Source: Parascedosporium putredinis (Eukaryota; Ascomycota; Sordariomycetes; Microascales; Microascaceae). Taken from it: a stretch of DNA of 64,000 bases. The position numbers were made by a program, and so were the translations under genes. The stretch covers positions 930,001-994,000 of the forward strand of contig CASHTG010000017.1 in assembly GCA_949357655.1 (NCBI GenBank), given 5' to 3'. This document shows positions 22,913-36,474 of the stretch, piece by piece (positions within the stretch are counted from its first letter, which is position 1; each line of letters opens with the position of its first letter). The notes beneath the pieces were generated by a model. The model worked only from the letters and a program-made list of their open reading frames with translations, did no database searches and was not told the origin of the DNA.

Positions 22913-24946
22913 ATGACAGAGCCTGCGCAAAGTACCAATACCACAGGCACCAAGAAGAATGCAACGATTTCCATTTCCAAGGTGCAAGCCCTGCTAGAGT
23001 CCAAAGATGACACCGCTAGGTTCGCAGGCCTCGCGGTTTTGAAGACTGTTCTTGATGAGTCGCCCCGGCTAAGAGAGGACGGAGAAGCCGTGACACGGCT
23101 GTGGTCCTCGATATCCCCCATATTCTTGGATCGACTTATACGGACAGGATCCAAAACTGTGGACAAGGGAAGGACACAAGGGAAATGCTGAACTTAGCCG
23201 TCTTCATCATACATACTTTCAGTACCCTTCTTTCTGAAGAGGCAAAGCAAGACGCAAGGCTAGTTGAAAGAGTCCCGTCTTTGATGGGCGCGTTACTCCA
23301 CAGGTGTGCCCATCCGCCCGCTGAAGGCAGCATCTCATCTCGAGCCATTTGCTAACCACGCCCGGAAGCTCCAATGAAACGACGCACTTGGCACTCCAAG
23401 CCCTTGCAACAATCACAAGCTACCCCGTTGGCGCGCAGGCGTTCATGGCACTCGATGACGTGAGCGCCCTCGTGGAGGTGGCACCCACGCATCCCGAAGC
23501 ACTGCAGACTCTAAAGCTTGCGTGGCTTAACGCTCCTATCTCGTCTTCGGGGCAAGCCGAAACTACCAAAAAGATCAACGTGACTATGCAGCAGCTAGTT
23601 TCCTCTTTCAAAGGAACAGATGGCGTTACCCTCCTAGACTTTGTTGGGTCATATCTCCAACATGCTGATCCGGCTGTGAGTACCCTGCATCTTCGAAGCC
23701 TTGGTCAACGACAGCCCGCATCGAGACTAACATCACTGGCAATAGATTTTACCGCAGAACCCTCGGTGGTTAAAGTCTTTGGGGGCTTTATCAAGTCCTC
23801 GTCACGGGCCGGCCAGCGGCAGCAGCTAGGTCGGCCTATGTCAACGCCTCGGCGGCTTTGCTTCAAGTGTACCCCGCAAAGGCATCCGCCATGCTTTTCG
23901 CGTCGCAGCCGACAGAGGAGAAGTCTCTGCCGTATCTCTTGATCAGTCTTGTTCTAATCGACATACGCTCATCCTGTCCCACTCTGCTTGAAAAACTCAA
24001 TAGCCCCGGTTACGACATACTCTCGCGGCGGCTCACATCGGGGTTCGACATCGTGTCGAGTTTCATTGGCTACTTGATTCGGAGCCTCGATGATGAGGAT
24101 TCACCTCTGTTCATGGAACCGAATCTACTACTCAAACTACGCAAATCCATATCAGAGACCGTTTCAGTGACACTTGAATACCTTCGGGATCGATGGGACG
24201 CTTCCGTTGCGGGTGCCATGGGTTTACACCCAGACGCGAGGACGGGCACGACAGCAACGTCAAAAGGCTCTCATCTGACTGTAGCATGGGATTCCGCAAA
24301 AGATAACGTGGAAGAGGATCCGCTGGTACTCGCCGCCGTCAGGGCGCTGGCGATCTGGATCCGGGAGGACGACAGCAGCGTTCTACGCAACGAAGCCTCT
24401 GGGCTGCTTGATATGCTCTTGGATCTTTATAAATCAAGCCTCTTAACGAGATACGATTTTCGGCCCGCAGTCCTAGTTGCCTTGGAAGGTGTGCTAGCCG
24501 TCAAGACAGGCAAAGACGTCTTTTTCCAAAACGAGGGATGGGACGTCCTCGCAAAGGATTCCCTTGGCATATTGCAGCGAACCACAAAAGAAGTCAATGA
24601 ACCGGATGCCTCTAGAGGAATTGAGATTGTTCGCATCCTCCTGTCCCTCGCCGAAGAAGAAGCGTCGGGCACCCGGGAAGGCTGGATGGACGTCATAACC
24701 GGCGTTGCCGCATGGGACGTGCCTGACGTCGAACAGCCCCTCATGGTGCGAGAATTCCAGCTTGCCGCCCTGCAATTGTGCGCCACCCTCCTCGCACGTG
24801 CGAGCGCTGGGCTGAGAAAGAGGTATTCGCATTCGATGAGTGCCATAATCGGGGTAGCAAATCAGCTCCGAAGACACCTCCCGAGCGACGAGGAGCTAGA
24901 GGAACAGCTCGAGGATGTACTTGTGACCCTATCAAGCCTTCGGTAA
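22913..24946 (+). CDS. Neurochondrin-family protein
   Basis: Helical-repeat protein of the neurochondrin family, which is conserved in fungi but of unclear function there. The start MTEPAQSTNTTGTKK leads into VQALLESKDDTARFAGLAVL, an ARM/HEAT-like opening. Further conserved-looking blocks are LNLAVFIIHTFSTLLSEEA, SNETTHLALQALATITSYP, LPQNPRWLKSLGG, YLLISLVLIDIRSSCPTLLE, FDIVSSFIGYLIRSLDDED, LRKSISETVSVTLEYLRDRW, AGAMGLHPDARTGT and YDFRPAVLVALEG. Introns: 23304-23368 and 23676-23745. Single-base losses at G3 23167-23169, G5 23781-23785 and near 23800 split the frame; from about 23858 it is open to the stop at 24944-24946. Length about 640 residues, as in fungal relatives. The family call rests on recognised blocks; a cytosolic scaffold role is inference. 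Confidence 0.82.
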
Positions 24947-25901
24947 GCTCCCCGACATTCCAGGTTCCGAGACCTTGTCAAGAGGTATGAGGAATAAACG
25001 CGGGCCGGGCCAGCTTTCATGGTAGCCCTCGAGCCCCACCTCCTGGCTTAGCATGAAGTGCGAGAGTGGGATAAAGCGGCAAGTGTAATCAGTCGTGGTA
25101 AAAGAGGAGAAAAAAGACAGAATTAAAGAAAGAAAAGACCTCATCTGAGCTTAAACGAAGCAGTGGCAGGCAGCCTTGCTTTTCAGCGACCCTTCACCTA
25201 CTTCACGCGAATGCAGCCGGTAGACGAGGGACGAAGGCGATAAGCTTCTCTGCTTGCGCACACGGCGATGGAATGCAGAGGGGCCAGAAGAGACGAGAAA
25301 AGGATCTAAAGGGCATAAGTGTTGGCTCTCAATGGGCCGGAAGAGATGCAATTGAGGGTCAATTTAGCTTCTATAGTATCTGCACACCACGGGCAAGGTG
25401 GGCAGCGGAACAGTACAGTGCCGTGCGCTCAACAACCACCAAGTCGTTGTCACGAGGTACTAGGCGACCTACCAGGCTCCCGTTATCGGTAAATATGCGA
25501 CTATGCAACTATGGTGAAGGGCATGGCGGGACAAACAAGTCGCCATTGGTTGATCTATGGGGCCGTTCGAAATATTCTTATTGACCCGCTCCGGCAGGTA
25601 TCGAAAATCGCATTGGACCGCCGGGAAAAGAAGGCGGCTCAAGGCGACATGACATCTTGAAAGCCAAGGGAGAGGTGCGGTGCCGGGCGATTAAGAGAGA
25701 ATGGCAAAGGTCCTCGTAATGAATTTCCGAGTTTCGTTAGGACAGACCCGGAAATACCAAAACCTACCCGCTAACACAGGGTTGTTGTGATGGTGGGGAA
25801 AAACGAGGGGAGGGACGAAGGAGGATGGAATAGACAGCTAAAGGCCTCTCTATATTCATATGGAGCATTCGCAGGGCGGGGAGGATTCTCCGGCGATAAC
25901 A
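24947..25901. other. Convergent intergenic region
   Basis: About 950 bases between the 3' ends of the neurochondrin-like gene (+) and the Vma22-like gene (-). It should hold both 3' UTRs; no gene, repeat or RNA is recognised. Confidence 0.5.
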
Positions 25902-26591
25902 TCATATGGCCAGGCCAGTTAATGACGACTTGGATACTTCTGTAACCTTGCTTGAGGGCCTAGACTCTGCCTTTGCCCGCCGCTTCCGAGCTCTCCTCAC
26001 CTCAATCTCCAAGTTCAACATCTCGGCATTGACGGTGGCAAGGCGCGGGACGATGTTTTCAATGATCTTGATGGCATCCTCTTGGGCCATTCGTAGCGGC
26101 ATAGGTGTGATCAACCCGAACCAGCGGAGTGGGTTTCGGGTTGCTTCCTTGTTCGACTTTGTTTCCTCAACGTCTCCATCCTCTTGTTCTGCCGGGGTCA
26201 GGTTTTCGTCTCCAGATCCGGGCGATCCCCGCCATCCTCGGCGCTGTTTTCTGGCGCACCATGACTCTGATTTGTGCCGCCTTGTTCCAAGACAGACCTA
26301 TTCTCGCCGGAGACGGAAAAGATGGGAACATTGGCGCCCTTGCCCTCGCCCTTGCCCTCGCCAGCGTTGGCGTTGGCGTTGGCGTTGGCATCAACCATCA
26401 CCCTCCGCATAGCCTGCATCCTCTGATCGTAGAAATCCTGGCCATACCGAATACCACGCTCGGCAGAGAAGTTGGCCCGCGCAATGTTCTGGTACATGGC
26501 GCCTTGGATTGGCCAAGGACGAGCGCAGCGACGTGTACTCATCCAAGAGGAGCAAGTAGCGCTCCAGCAGGGAGTCGATATGGGAGTCCAT
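25902..26591 (-). CDS. VMA22: Vma22/CCDC115-like V-ATPase assembly factor
   Basis: In yeast Vma22 works with Vma12 at the ER to assemble the V0 sector of the vacuolar proton pump; CCDC115 is the animal relative. Read from ATG 26591: MDSHIDSLLERYLLLLDEYT, then LRSSLAN, a break, and MYQNIARANFSAERGIRYGQ, DFYDQRMQAMRRV. An acidic low-complexity linker follows, with Asn-Ala repeats and Gly-Glu-Gly-Lys repeats. Then NPLRWFGLITPMPLRMAQED, AIKIIENIVPRLATVNAEML and the closing coiled-coil LEIEVRRARKRRAKAE, stop 25902-25904. The N-terminal and C-terminal helices flanking a PLRWFG motif are the family hallmark. Two breaks are seen: near 26505-26515 (two bases short) and near 26215 (one base). No intron is needed. 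About 230 residues. Confidence 0.78.
26366..26389. repeat. Hexanucleotide repeat (GTTGGC)4 inside the Vma22-like gene
   Basis: Four perfect copies of GTTGGC on the + strand encode a run of Asn-Ala dipeptides on the minus strand, next to imperfect GCCCTT/GCCCTC repeats (26339-26360) encoding Gly-Glu-Gly-Lys. Both fall in the linker between the conserved halves. Confidence 0.9.
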
Positions 26592-29500
26592 GACCGCTCA
26601 ACACTTTCCTTCCTGCACCGAGGTACGAGGATATTTCGACGTGGTGGGAGGGGAAGCAGGACGGGACCTTGGCGAGTCAAGAGGGCAAAGGAAGGGCTCG
26701 ACCTGCAGTTTGCCTCTCCTCGTGATGAGCTGCTGTCTTCTGCGGGTTGAGCCGGGGCGATTGAAATTGAAGGGGCTCAAATCCGAGGTCTAGGTTTATT
26801 CACCCCTTTCAAGATAGGCAAGTTGGGACGGAGGCTGTCCAAGGGTCTTGATGTATTACTTGTAGTGTAGGGCTGCCTTGGGGCAAGGTAGCATTCAGTG
26901 GCTGTTGGCCGGAAGATTGTGGCCCTGCGAAAAAGAAGGATGGGCAACGCCGACTGCTGTCTAAATTTTGATTCTTGGTGCACACCGATTTGGTCAAACC
27001 TCAAAGCTTCAAAACGGGTTCTGTTTGCAGCGAGCCAGAACAGTACGAAATGCGGAAAGGCGATGTACCAAACACGGTGCGCAACCTCTCGTGCTGCCTT
27101 TTGCAAACACGAGAGCCATGGGAATTACTGACGAGGCCTCAACTCCAATGTTATTGGTTCATACGCCCATAATACACCCGCAATCTGTCAGCATGGTGAT
27201 CATGCAACGCCGGCCGGTCAAGTTTCCTCGTCAAACCACCGGTCGAGTCTGTCGGCGTTGGGTTGGGTGACAGCTCGTGGCAAGCGGCGGAGGATCTTCC
27301 TCAGGGTTCAATGGCCGTCCGAATTGTGCAAGAAATCAAGACAGGCTCAGGTCGAAGATGAATATGTGTGAGACCTTCTTCCCCAGCCTAGACCAAGGGT
27401 CCAAGGGCGTCTGAGACGTTCGCGCCATTGAAAGTCGACCATTCCCCTTTCCCTTCTCCAATCGTTTCGATGGACTTGCCAGCTCTCTCCGCTCGAAGAA
27501 CGCCCAGAATATGGATTGAATGGAATGTTATGTATGTCATTTGTTGGACGATGGAACCAAGTATACCGAGGTAGCAGACATTACTGAGGTAGATAGAGAG
27601 ACACATGTCGACCTGAGAGGCACTCTCCCAAAACTTGGAGCTGTCCAAGGCTTTCCTTGGTACATGGAGATATCAACCAATGGGCGAGACCTCACCCTGA
27701 GGCGCGATGCAAGGCGATAAAAGGGGATCACCTCCTATGAAGTTCACTGATGTTTCTTTTTCATTTCTTTTCTCCCCTTGTGCTTCCCTTGTTCCCAGTT
27801 TGGTCCACCAAGCCCACCACCACCTCTTTTGCCTGGTGGATCCCACCCTACTAGGGTACCATTGAGTCTTTCCACGCTTGGAATAGTGCCATGTTTCAGC
27901 TTCGGTATCGAAACTGGGGTGATTTGGCTGCGACAAGGGCAGTTCTCATCTGCCTTCGCAAATGACTGACCCGAAAAGGGGGTCAGTATTACGTTCCCTC
28001 CACGCGTGGTCTTTGAGACGCTCGAACGCTCATCAAAAACGCAAGATGAGATGAGGCTCGAGTGTTAACGATGATCCTCTCGAGAATGAAGAGAAGAGAC
28101 TGAGAGTGGTTACGAAGAAAAAGAAACAAGGTCGAGAGAAGAAGAAAAGGAAAAGAAATGTCCCGCTACGCACACTCCAAAAAGCACGCTGACAATTATG
28201 ACTTGAACGGCACAATGCACCTCTTGAAATAAACCCCTGCGACAGATCACGCATGGGCCCGCTCGTGGGCATACACAGCGTTCCATCAAACCATTCGCCG
28301 CCGTCTCTGCGGAAGAAACGTAGAAGAGCAAGGGAACACCTTCCCGCTGATCTCGACACGTTGTCGGGGGTTTGGGTAGTGCCCCCTTCCCGCAGTCAGC
28401 GGAACCGGCATCTCGAGGTTCCAATTTTAGGCGCACCTTGCCTCGGACCGGGCGGTGGACGGGCCTCGACTACCATCATTGATACCATACTACCAATGGA
28501 TCGATCTATCTTTCCACTGTGGCTGCTACTTTTGTCCGCTTCTGATCGGGCTACGCTGTAACCTCCCGGGAATATATTCGTATAGTGGTATCGATCGGGT
28601 GCCCACAGCCGCCCCGTCAGACCATTGATCGAACGCGAACTCGCTGCTTGAACGTGTTGGTCAGTACCAAGCAGATGCACGCAACATGAACCCGCCTGCA
28701 TTGTGGGCGCAAGGCGAGCCGTTGACCCACCTTGGAAAAGTGGAAGCAGAGGGGAGAAAGGTTGGCCTAGGGGAGGCGGAATCAGCGAGTGGGGAGAAAT
28801 TGAGTGAGGGAGTGCAACCCCGAATGCAGGAGGTGGATAGAAATAGACCCGCCCGGTTTTCCTTTTACTATTCTTTTTTTTCTTGCTATCCTTCGTGAAG
28901 CGGTTGAGGCACAGGCCGACGTGGTGGTGTTCGATGTAACGAAGACCTCACTCAAGAAAAGTGCCCTTATCTTAGCGGCTGGCTGGTTGGTGTTAAGGAC
29001 GCTGAGAAGAACGATTCGCCGTCAAATGGGGACTCCATTGGCGCCGACCCCGGCACAGACAACGTCCACTCGCCGTCGCTGTAGAGCGCGAGCTCAAGCC
29101 TTGATCTCACTCGGAGACCCTTCTGGACCTCCGAGTCATCAGCTCGTGAGACGATTGATTGATGCCTGTGAAACGGACCTGAATGCTTCTAGATGGAGTG
29201 TACGAATGACCAAAACCCCGAGTTCCCAATCAGCCAAGTACAGCCAATCACCAAAGAAACCCTCATCACCCGTGCTGCTTTGAGTATGAGCTCGTTCATC
29301 ACTGGACGCCTCGATCACGCTCATGACCGCATCGCGAATAGTGATGAAATCTGGAACTGGCAAGGCCACACAAGCCAGCATCAAGCAAGTGGGGAGCACC
29401 AGTGGAATGTCGCCGTTGAAGACCCCTTTGCGGCACAAAGAAGGCCCGGACTCCTCCTTGGTGCTTCCATCCGAAATAGGCGACTACACTTCAAGTGTTT

Positions 29501-31724
29501 GAAAGGGGCTTGTTCTGAGGGGCCAAAAGGAAGTCTTTGCTCGGATGCATATCGAACTATGCCCTTTGTACCATCCCTGTCCTTGAAGCGCTGCTGGGCT
29601 GGGGTTTGATGGAATTGGGCGCGCCCCATATTATCGTCAGAAGACGCCGCCAGCATCCAACCTAGAGCGAACAACGGATAATATGAAGAATGTGATATGC
29701 GTCCTCGTCGCCACTCAGCTAAGGAATCTTGATTTACTTGTGGAGAAGGGAGGGTAGGAGTGAATAAAATAAAAAAAAAAAAAAAAGAAAGAAAGCCTAG
29801 TACTGATGTGAGATGGTCTCTTCCAGTGTTGCCCTGCAGGGGCAGCAGGTCTTCCTCCACCCGTCATTCCTGCGAAGTGGTTGAAAATGGGGGTCAACCT
29901 TGTACCTCGATGGGTCCAATCGATCTACTTGTCTGCTATCTCCTCTCCGAACTGCTCCCAGTTTTTGGGGGTGCGGGATCTTGAGCATCGAGCTGCTCGA
30001 GTCCGTCGAAAAGCGGCAAAATAATGCTGCTGCCTAGGGGCTGAATTGTAGCGTCCGCGGGGGATAACGCCGATAAGTTAACCATAGCTCGTCATTCTCT
30101 ATTTGCATGCCTCCATTTTGCAATGTTTGTTAATTCTTGGAGACGAGAACCTCCTTGAGGAGGCTACACTAGATGCATTGTCTTGCCGGAGGATCGAGAC
30201 ACCAAACCTTGATTAGCCACCCTTGAGTTTCGTTGATGATGGGGCGGAGGGAAGAGATCCATCCTATTCCTTTCAATCTATGCATGCTAGAAGGACAGGA
30301 ATGCGGCCAAGCCTCTCGTGCCAGCAAGGCTGAACAGGATAGATATCCATTCCATGTTGGATTGCTCCTCCTAGTCTAATCCAAGCTATGCGCGCGCTGG
30401 CGAGCGATAGATCACTGGCATGAACCGGGCTGGTGGAGGGCGAGGAATTGATTATCGGCCGTGTTGAACCAAGTGCCGCCAAGGTACTAGACTAGTCATT
30501 GTCGAGAAAGAGAGCAACAAGGATGCCAGTCTACACCACGAGCCCTCAATTCTTCACGCCCAGGGCTTAAGGCGCCCGGTGGAAGTGCCAATCCTGCACT
30601 GCTTGTACACGAGTACCGAGGATTCGCGCTCACATCGGCAAGAGATGGATGGTTCTTGATATCCACGACGGGGAAATTTGATCAAATTGACGGATCCCAC
30701 ATTTGCCCGGCGTCGTCGTTTGGTCGTACTTCGCCTTCAGCAGAGCAGAGCACGAACTCAACTGCATGGGGGATACAGCCGGGGGTATGTAATACTCAAC
30801 GCCCCTCCTCCCATCAAAGGACTCCCAGGGCTTTGATTGTGGCCCTCGCTCAAGCGAGGAATAAGGTCCCTGAAAGGGCTCGGTACCGTAAGATACCCAT
30901 CCAGGTTTTCCTGCACTGTTTGCATACAGTTGCATTATCCGCTCAGCCAAGTACTATGCTGTACCCCCTCGGAGTACCTTATACGTCCATGCTGCTCCCA
31001 GCATCCATGGATGGATCAATTGGATCAATGTCCTCAGAACTGCATTCTGCGTGCGGAGCCTACACTTCTCGACTAGGCAGTACATGAATGTAAGTGCCAG
31101 TGACCCTGGGACCTTCTCCATTATCCTCGCTCGTGCGTTTTCATCCCTCTCCCATCATTTACCGTTGGCATTTTGAACGCTATCGTCTTCATCCCTCCGG
31201 CCTATTAATTTCCCTCTCCTTCCACTTCCCTTTCCCCACACCTCCACCGTCACTTCGCGTCGAAGCCGTCTCCTCTTTCTCTCTCCCAATTTCCAAGAAT
31301 CACTTACACTTTTTGTTACAACAATCAGTTCTGCCTTCTCTGACGTCGTCGCCAGAAACACCAAAGAAAGGGGGCATATTTTATTTTATTTTAGATAATA
31401 GGCACCACAGACCAACTTAGAGGTGGCCGTCCGACGACGAAGCCAACGAAGCGATCGACCCCCAGGTTGTTTTTCCTCCCCCAGCGGCAGCACGCACTCC
31501 AGTTCTCTCCCGCCCCCGACCTCGCCCATACCGCCGCCTCTAGTTCGAATTCGAACCGTCCTTCTGCCCCCGCCGCGCACAGCGAAAATAACGTACCGCC
31601 TTCCACCCCTCGATTTCGAGCTTCTCGCCTGCGCCCTCGACAGCAAGAGCGTTGGCAAACGGCCGACCTTCTCTTAACGCGACACATCTGCTCTCCTCAC
31701 AGGAGCGCTGCTAACTCTTGAACA
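26592..31724. other. Long region without recognised genes, ending in the cdc42 leader
   Basis: About 5 kb in which no open frame resembles a known protein. An A16 run lies at 29771-29786. The last 600 bases (about 31100-31724) are C/T-rich on the + strand and probably the promoter and 5' leader of cdc42. The first few hundred bases hold the promoter of the Vma22-like gene. Confidence 0.5.
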
Positions 31725-32938
<1,214 letters not shown>

Positions 32939-34643
32939 ACGCAATACGAACCGCCAGCCTCCTTCCCTCCCACGATCTAGCTGCCTGCCATCCGTGCCCA
33001 CGACCACATGAATGCATTGGACCGCGTAAAGTTCCAATGTCGGACCGGCGATTGTTTGAGGTGGCAATACAGGCTTGACGCCAGACTAGTGAGCAGCACC
33101 TAGGGAAGGAGGCTGGAGAGGAGAGGGCCAGTGGATGGGCCCGAACAGGGACACGCAGTGGCCTGTGGCTCGACGGAGAAGGAGCTGAGTGACATGGAGT
33201 AGCGTCTTAAGCTACGGGAGCGGCTTTTCTTTGACGATGAACGGAGGATTAACGAGAGGCGGCTGACGGGCTGGGCACCCGAGGGACAATTGGATCTGCG
33301 AACTGAAAGGCGCTCCTTGAAGCAGGCACCGGTCCCTGAAATTACCCTCCTTGAATGACAAAACCTGCCAATTCCCGGGCCTGTGATGGCTATCGGGGCC
33401 GAGGTTTATTCCATTTAGCATTCTAGGAAATTTCTCTATTCCCCCACTTTTTTATAACCCATCTTGTTTAGTCTGTTGTCACTACATTCTTCCTTCTTGC
33501 TACATTTCCAGGGTGGGCAGATACATAAATGCAGGCAGGAACGCCTTTCAACAGGACAGTTTGGCGATCGGAGTGAATTCAATCTTCTTCAGAGGGTCGT
33601 CGACCATTTTTGTCTTTTTATCGCCAGTCTGATGCCCGGCTGCCCAGCTACCAGATGCTGCCAACTATGTAGGTAGGGACGCAGCACATCCATGTCGTCA
33701 GGCGTTGTAACGGGCTCTAGTCCTGAACTAAACAGAGCAGTGAAAAAAAAAATTTTTGAACGAAGGAGCTCGCCCTGTTGACTTCGCCGTTACCGCACCC
33801 ACTAACACCCTCTCGATATGTTATCGGCTCGCAGAGGAGGTGCAAGCCCGAAGTCTTCTTGCTTTTACAGCATCAAGAGCCAGATCCATACCTAAGACTC
33901 TCCATCCGATAAGGCGCTGATAGTGGGAGAATAGCTCAACCTCTTGAAGTCGAGGGCAATGCATCAAGATCGAATGGGAAAAGCCTACCATGGAACACAT
34001 CCATGCATTCTACCGAGGGTTAGAGATCCGGTCCTCGCCATTGCCACCAAGACGGCAGCAGAACCCCCAAGCAGAAGCAAGGACCCTCCCGAACCCGATG
34101 CTGTCAAAGCGAAAGGGGAAAAGGAATAATAAAAAGGCTGAAAAAAGAAAATAAGGGGCAGGAATCTCCAGCCCCTGTGAATCTCAGATAGCTCTTGATA
34201 ATAGATATCCTGTTATCCACGGGGAAATGCGCAGCCGGGTTGCTCAACAACCGAGAGCGACTGGGAGTGTGGGGTTTCTAATGGATGGTTCTGAGACAGG
34301 TGGTGACTCAACACCGCCCATATCATTTTTCCCATGCGCCGCCTGTTCCCCTCCAAAAAGAAGAGCACTACGCTCCCCAATTCCTCCCCCGCCTTCGGTT
34401 TTGCCCAAATCGCATTGCCCCGCCATTGAACAAAGCCGCACCAAAAATATTAACAAAGCCTTATCTTCCAACCACCCAAGGTCCCGTATCTACTTTTCTC
34501 GGTCCCGAACCACGATTGCGCCGTACGCTTGCGGTTTTCTTTTTCTCGATAGAGACACAAAGCCTGTTTGGAGAGCATCTCTGGCTCTATATCTTTGGCC
34601 ACTTGTGAAGCCAATCTCCCAATTGATTGTGTATAACCCCCCA
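32939..34643. other. Intergenic region between cdc42 and asparaginyl-tRNA synthetase
   Basis: About 1.7 kb holding the 3' UTR of cdc42 and the promoter of the synthetase gene. A perfect TGACTCA is annotated separately. The remaining ORFs show no recognised domain. An AAAAAAAAATTTTT-like run lies near 33745. Confidence 0.5.
34304..34310 (+). promoter_or_regulatory. TGACTCA site (Gcn4/CPC1-type) before asparaginyl-tRNA synthetase
   Basis: The perfect seven-base palindromic core TGACTCA lies 334 bases before the ATG at 34644. Gcn4 in yeast and CPC1/CpcA in filamentous fungi bind this core, and aminoacyl-tRNA synthetase genes are common targets of general amino-acid control. Use of the site here is inference. 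Confidence 0.5.
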
Positions 34644-36474
34644 ATGGCTGCCCTTCAGGAACTCGCAGACCGCACAAAGGTGGACGACGCCAAGGTCTAT
34701 ATCGATACCGACGCAGGTGCCGACACCGAGGCGGCCGATGGCTCCGAGCAGAAGCCCTACAAATCGCTCGCATATGCGTACATCCAGAACTTCGAGAAGC
34801 CGACCCCGACATACTTCACCCGCGCCTCTGCGACCGGCGCTGGAGAGGATGAGGCTGCCCGTCTAGCTTGGAAGGAGCCCCTAAGAGCGCCGTAAAGAAG
34901 GCTCAGGGCGCGCTTGACTCGCACAAGAAGAAGGTCACAAAGCAGCGACAGCTCGCGGCGGCCGAGGAGGAGAAGAAGAAGAATAAGCTCCAGGCGCTCG
35001 AAGACGCCAAGAAGATTGTCTTGAAGGAGGACTCGTCCCTCCCGCAGGCGGTCAAGATCACCATTGGCGACAAGTCGGTCGAACTCGGCGATGCTGGAAA
35101 CAAGGGAACCCGCGTCAAGGTGTACGGAAGGATTCACAGGTTGCGACCGCAGAAGCACGCGACCTTCATCACCCTCGTCGACGGCTACGGTCACCTCCAG
35201 TGCATCCTCCCCACCGGTGACCTGACCAAGAACTATGACGCTCTCCAGTTCGCCCAAGGCACATCACTTCTCCTCTTTGGAGAGTTGAAGAAGGTTCCTG
35301 AGGGCCAGTCGGCCCCGGATGGCCGCGAGCTTCACGTCGACTATTACGAGCTCATCGGCTCTGCCCCGCCGAAGAGGACGCCATCACCAACAAGGTCTCC
35401 TTGTCTCAGAACCAGTGGGACGCGCAGATGCTTGACAACCGACACCTCGTCCTCCGCGGCGACAACGCCGCCGCCATCATGAAGATCAGGGCTGCAACCG
35501 AGTGGGCCTTTGCCAAGACCTACAAGGAGATGAAGTTCGTCAAGGTCTCTCCTCCCGCGCTTGTACAGACCCAATGCGAGGGTGGTGCCACTCTCTTTAG
35601 CCTCCCTTATTACGACGAGACTGCCTACCTCACCCAGTCTTCTCAGCTCTACCTCGAAACCGTCCTCCCTAGCCTTGGGAACGTGTACTGTATCGAGAAG
35701 TCATTCCGTGCCGAAAAGAGTTTGACCAGACGCCACTTGTCCGAATATAGCCACGTCGAGGCCGAGCTGGACTTTATCAACTTTGAGGGGCTCTTGGAAC
35801 ATCTCGAGGAGATCATGTGCCGTGTCATTGAGAATGTTCTCGATGATCCCGAAATCGCGGCGCTTGTCAAGGAGCTTAACCCTGACTTCAAGAAGCCCGA
35901 GCGACCGTTCCTCCGAATGAAGTATACCGACGCTATTGACTGGCTCAACGCCCAAGACCCTCCCATCCTCAATGAAGATGGCAACCCCATGCCTTCGGCG
36001 ATGATATCGCCGAGGCCGCCGAGCGAAGGATGACGGATATCATCAACAAGCCAATCTTCCTCACCCACTTCCCTGTTGAGATCAAGGCTTTCTACATGAA
36101 GAAAGACCCTAACGACCTCAGGGTCACTGAGAGCGTCGACGTGCTCATGCCGGGCGTAGGCGAGATTGTTGGAGGTTCTATGAGGATGGAAGGATACGAG
36201 GAGCTTCTCGAGGCGTATAAGAAGCAAGGCATTCCTGCCGAAGATTACTACTGGTACACTGACCAGCGCAAGTACGTTGATAACCACGGAAAGATCCGAC
36301 CCATCTGGATTTGATTGAACCTAAAAGCTAACAATTCTTTTTCTCCAGGTATGGTACTTCCCCCATGGAGGCTACGGGTTGGGTCTGGAGCGATTCTTGG
36401 CCTGGATGGCCAACCAGCACACTGTCCGCACCACTTGCATGTACCCCCGTTATATGGGCCGCTGCAAGCCTTAA
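34644..36474 (+). CDS. DED81: Asparaginyl-tRNA synthetase, cytoplasmic
   Basis: Charges tRNA-Asn. A eukaryotic N-terminal extension ([34 protein letters not shown]) and a Lys/Glu-rich helix precede the OB-fold anticodon domain ([33 protein letters not shown]). The class II core follows: [60 protein letters not shown] (motif 2) and [16 protein letters not shown]. After the intron at 36272-36348 comes motif 3, [14 protein letters not shown]. The block [14 protein letters not shown] and the ending [11 protein letters not shown] distinguish AsnRS from AspRS. Frame breaks: C4 34878-34881, near 35366-35371 (APPEED), TT 35994-35995 (MPFGDD) and C5 36360-36364 (SPHGG); each needs one added base. About 580 residues. 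Confidence 0.96.

Noticed and set aside
28804..29283. Plus-strand ORF with a hydrophobic segment (KKSALILAAGWLVLRTLRR)
   Set aside because: Isolated helix-like stretch without conserved context, plausible start or exon structure.
31547..31557. Minus-strand GGTTCGAATTC, resembling a tRNA B-box
   Set aside because: It falls in the C/T-rich cdc42 leader; no acceptor stem or A-box is found at the right distance.
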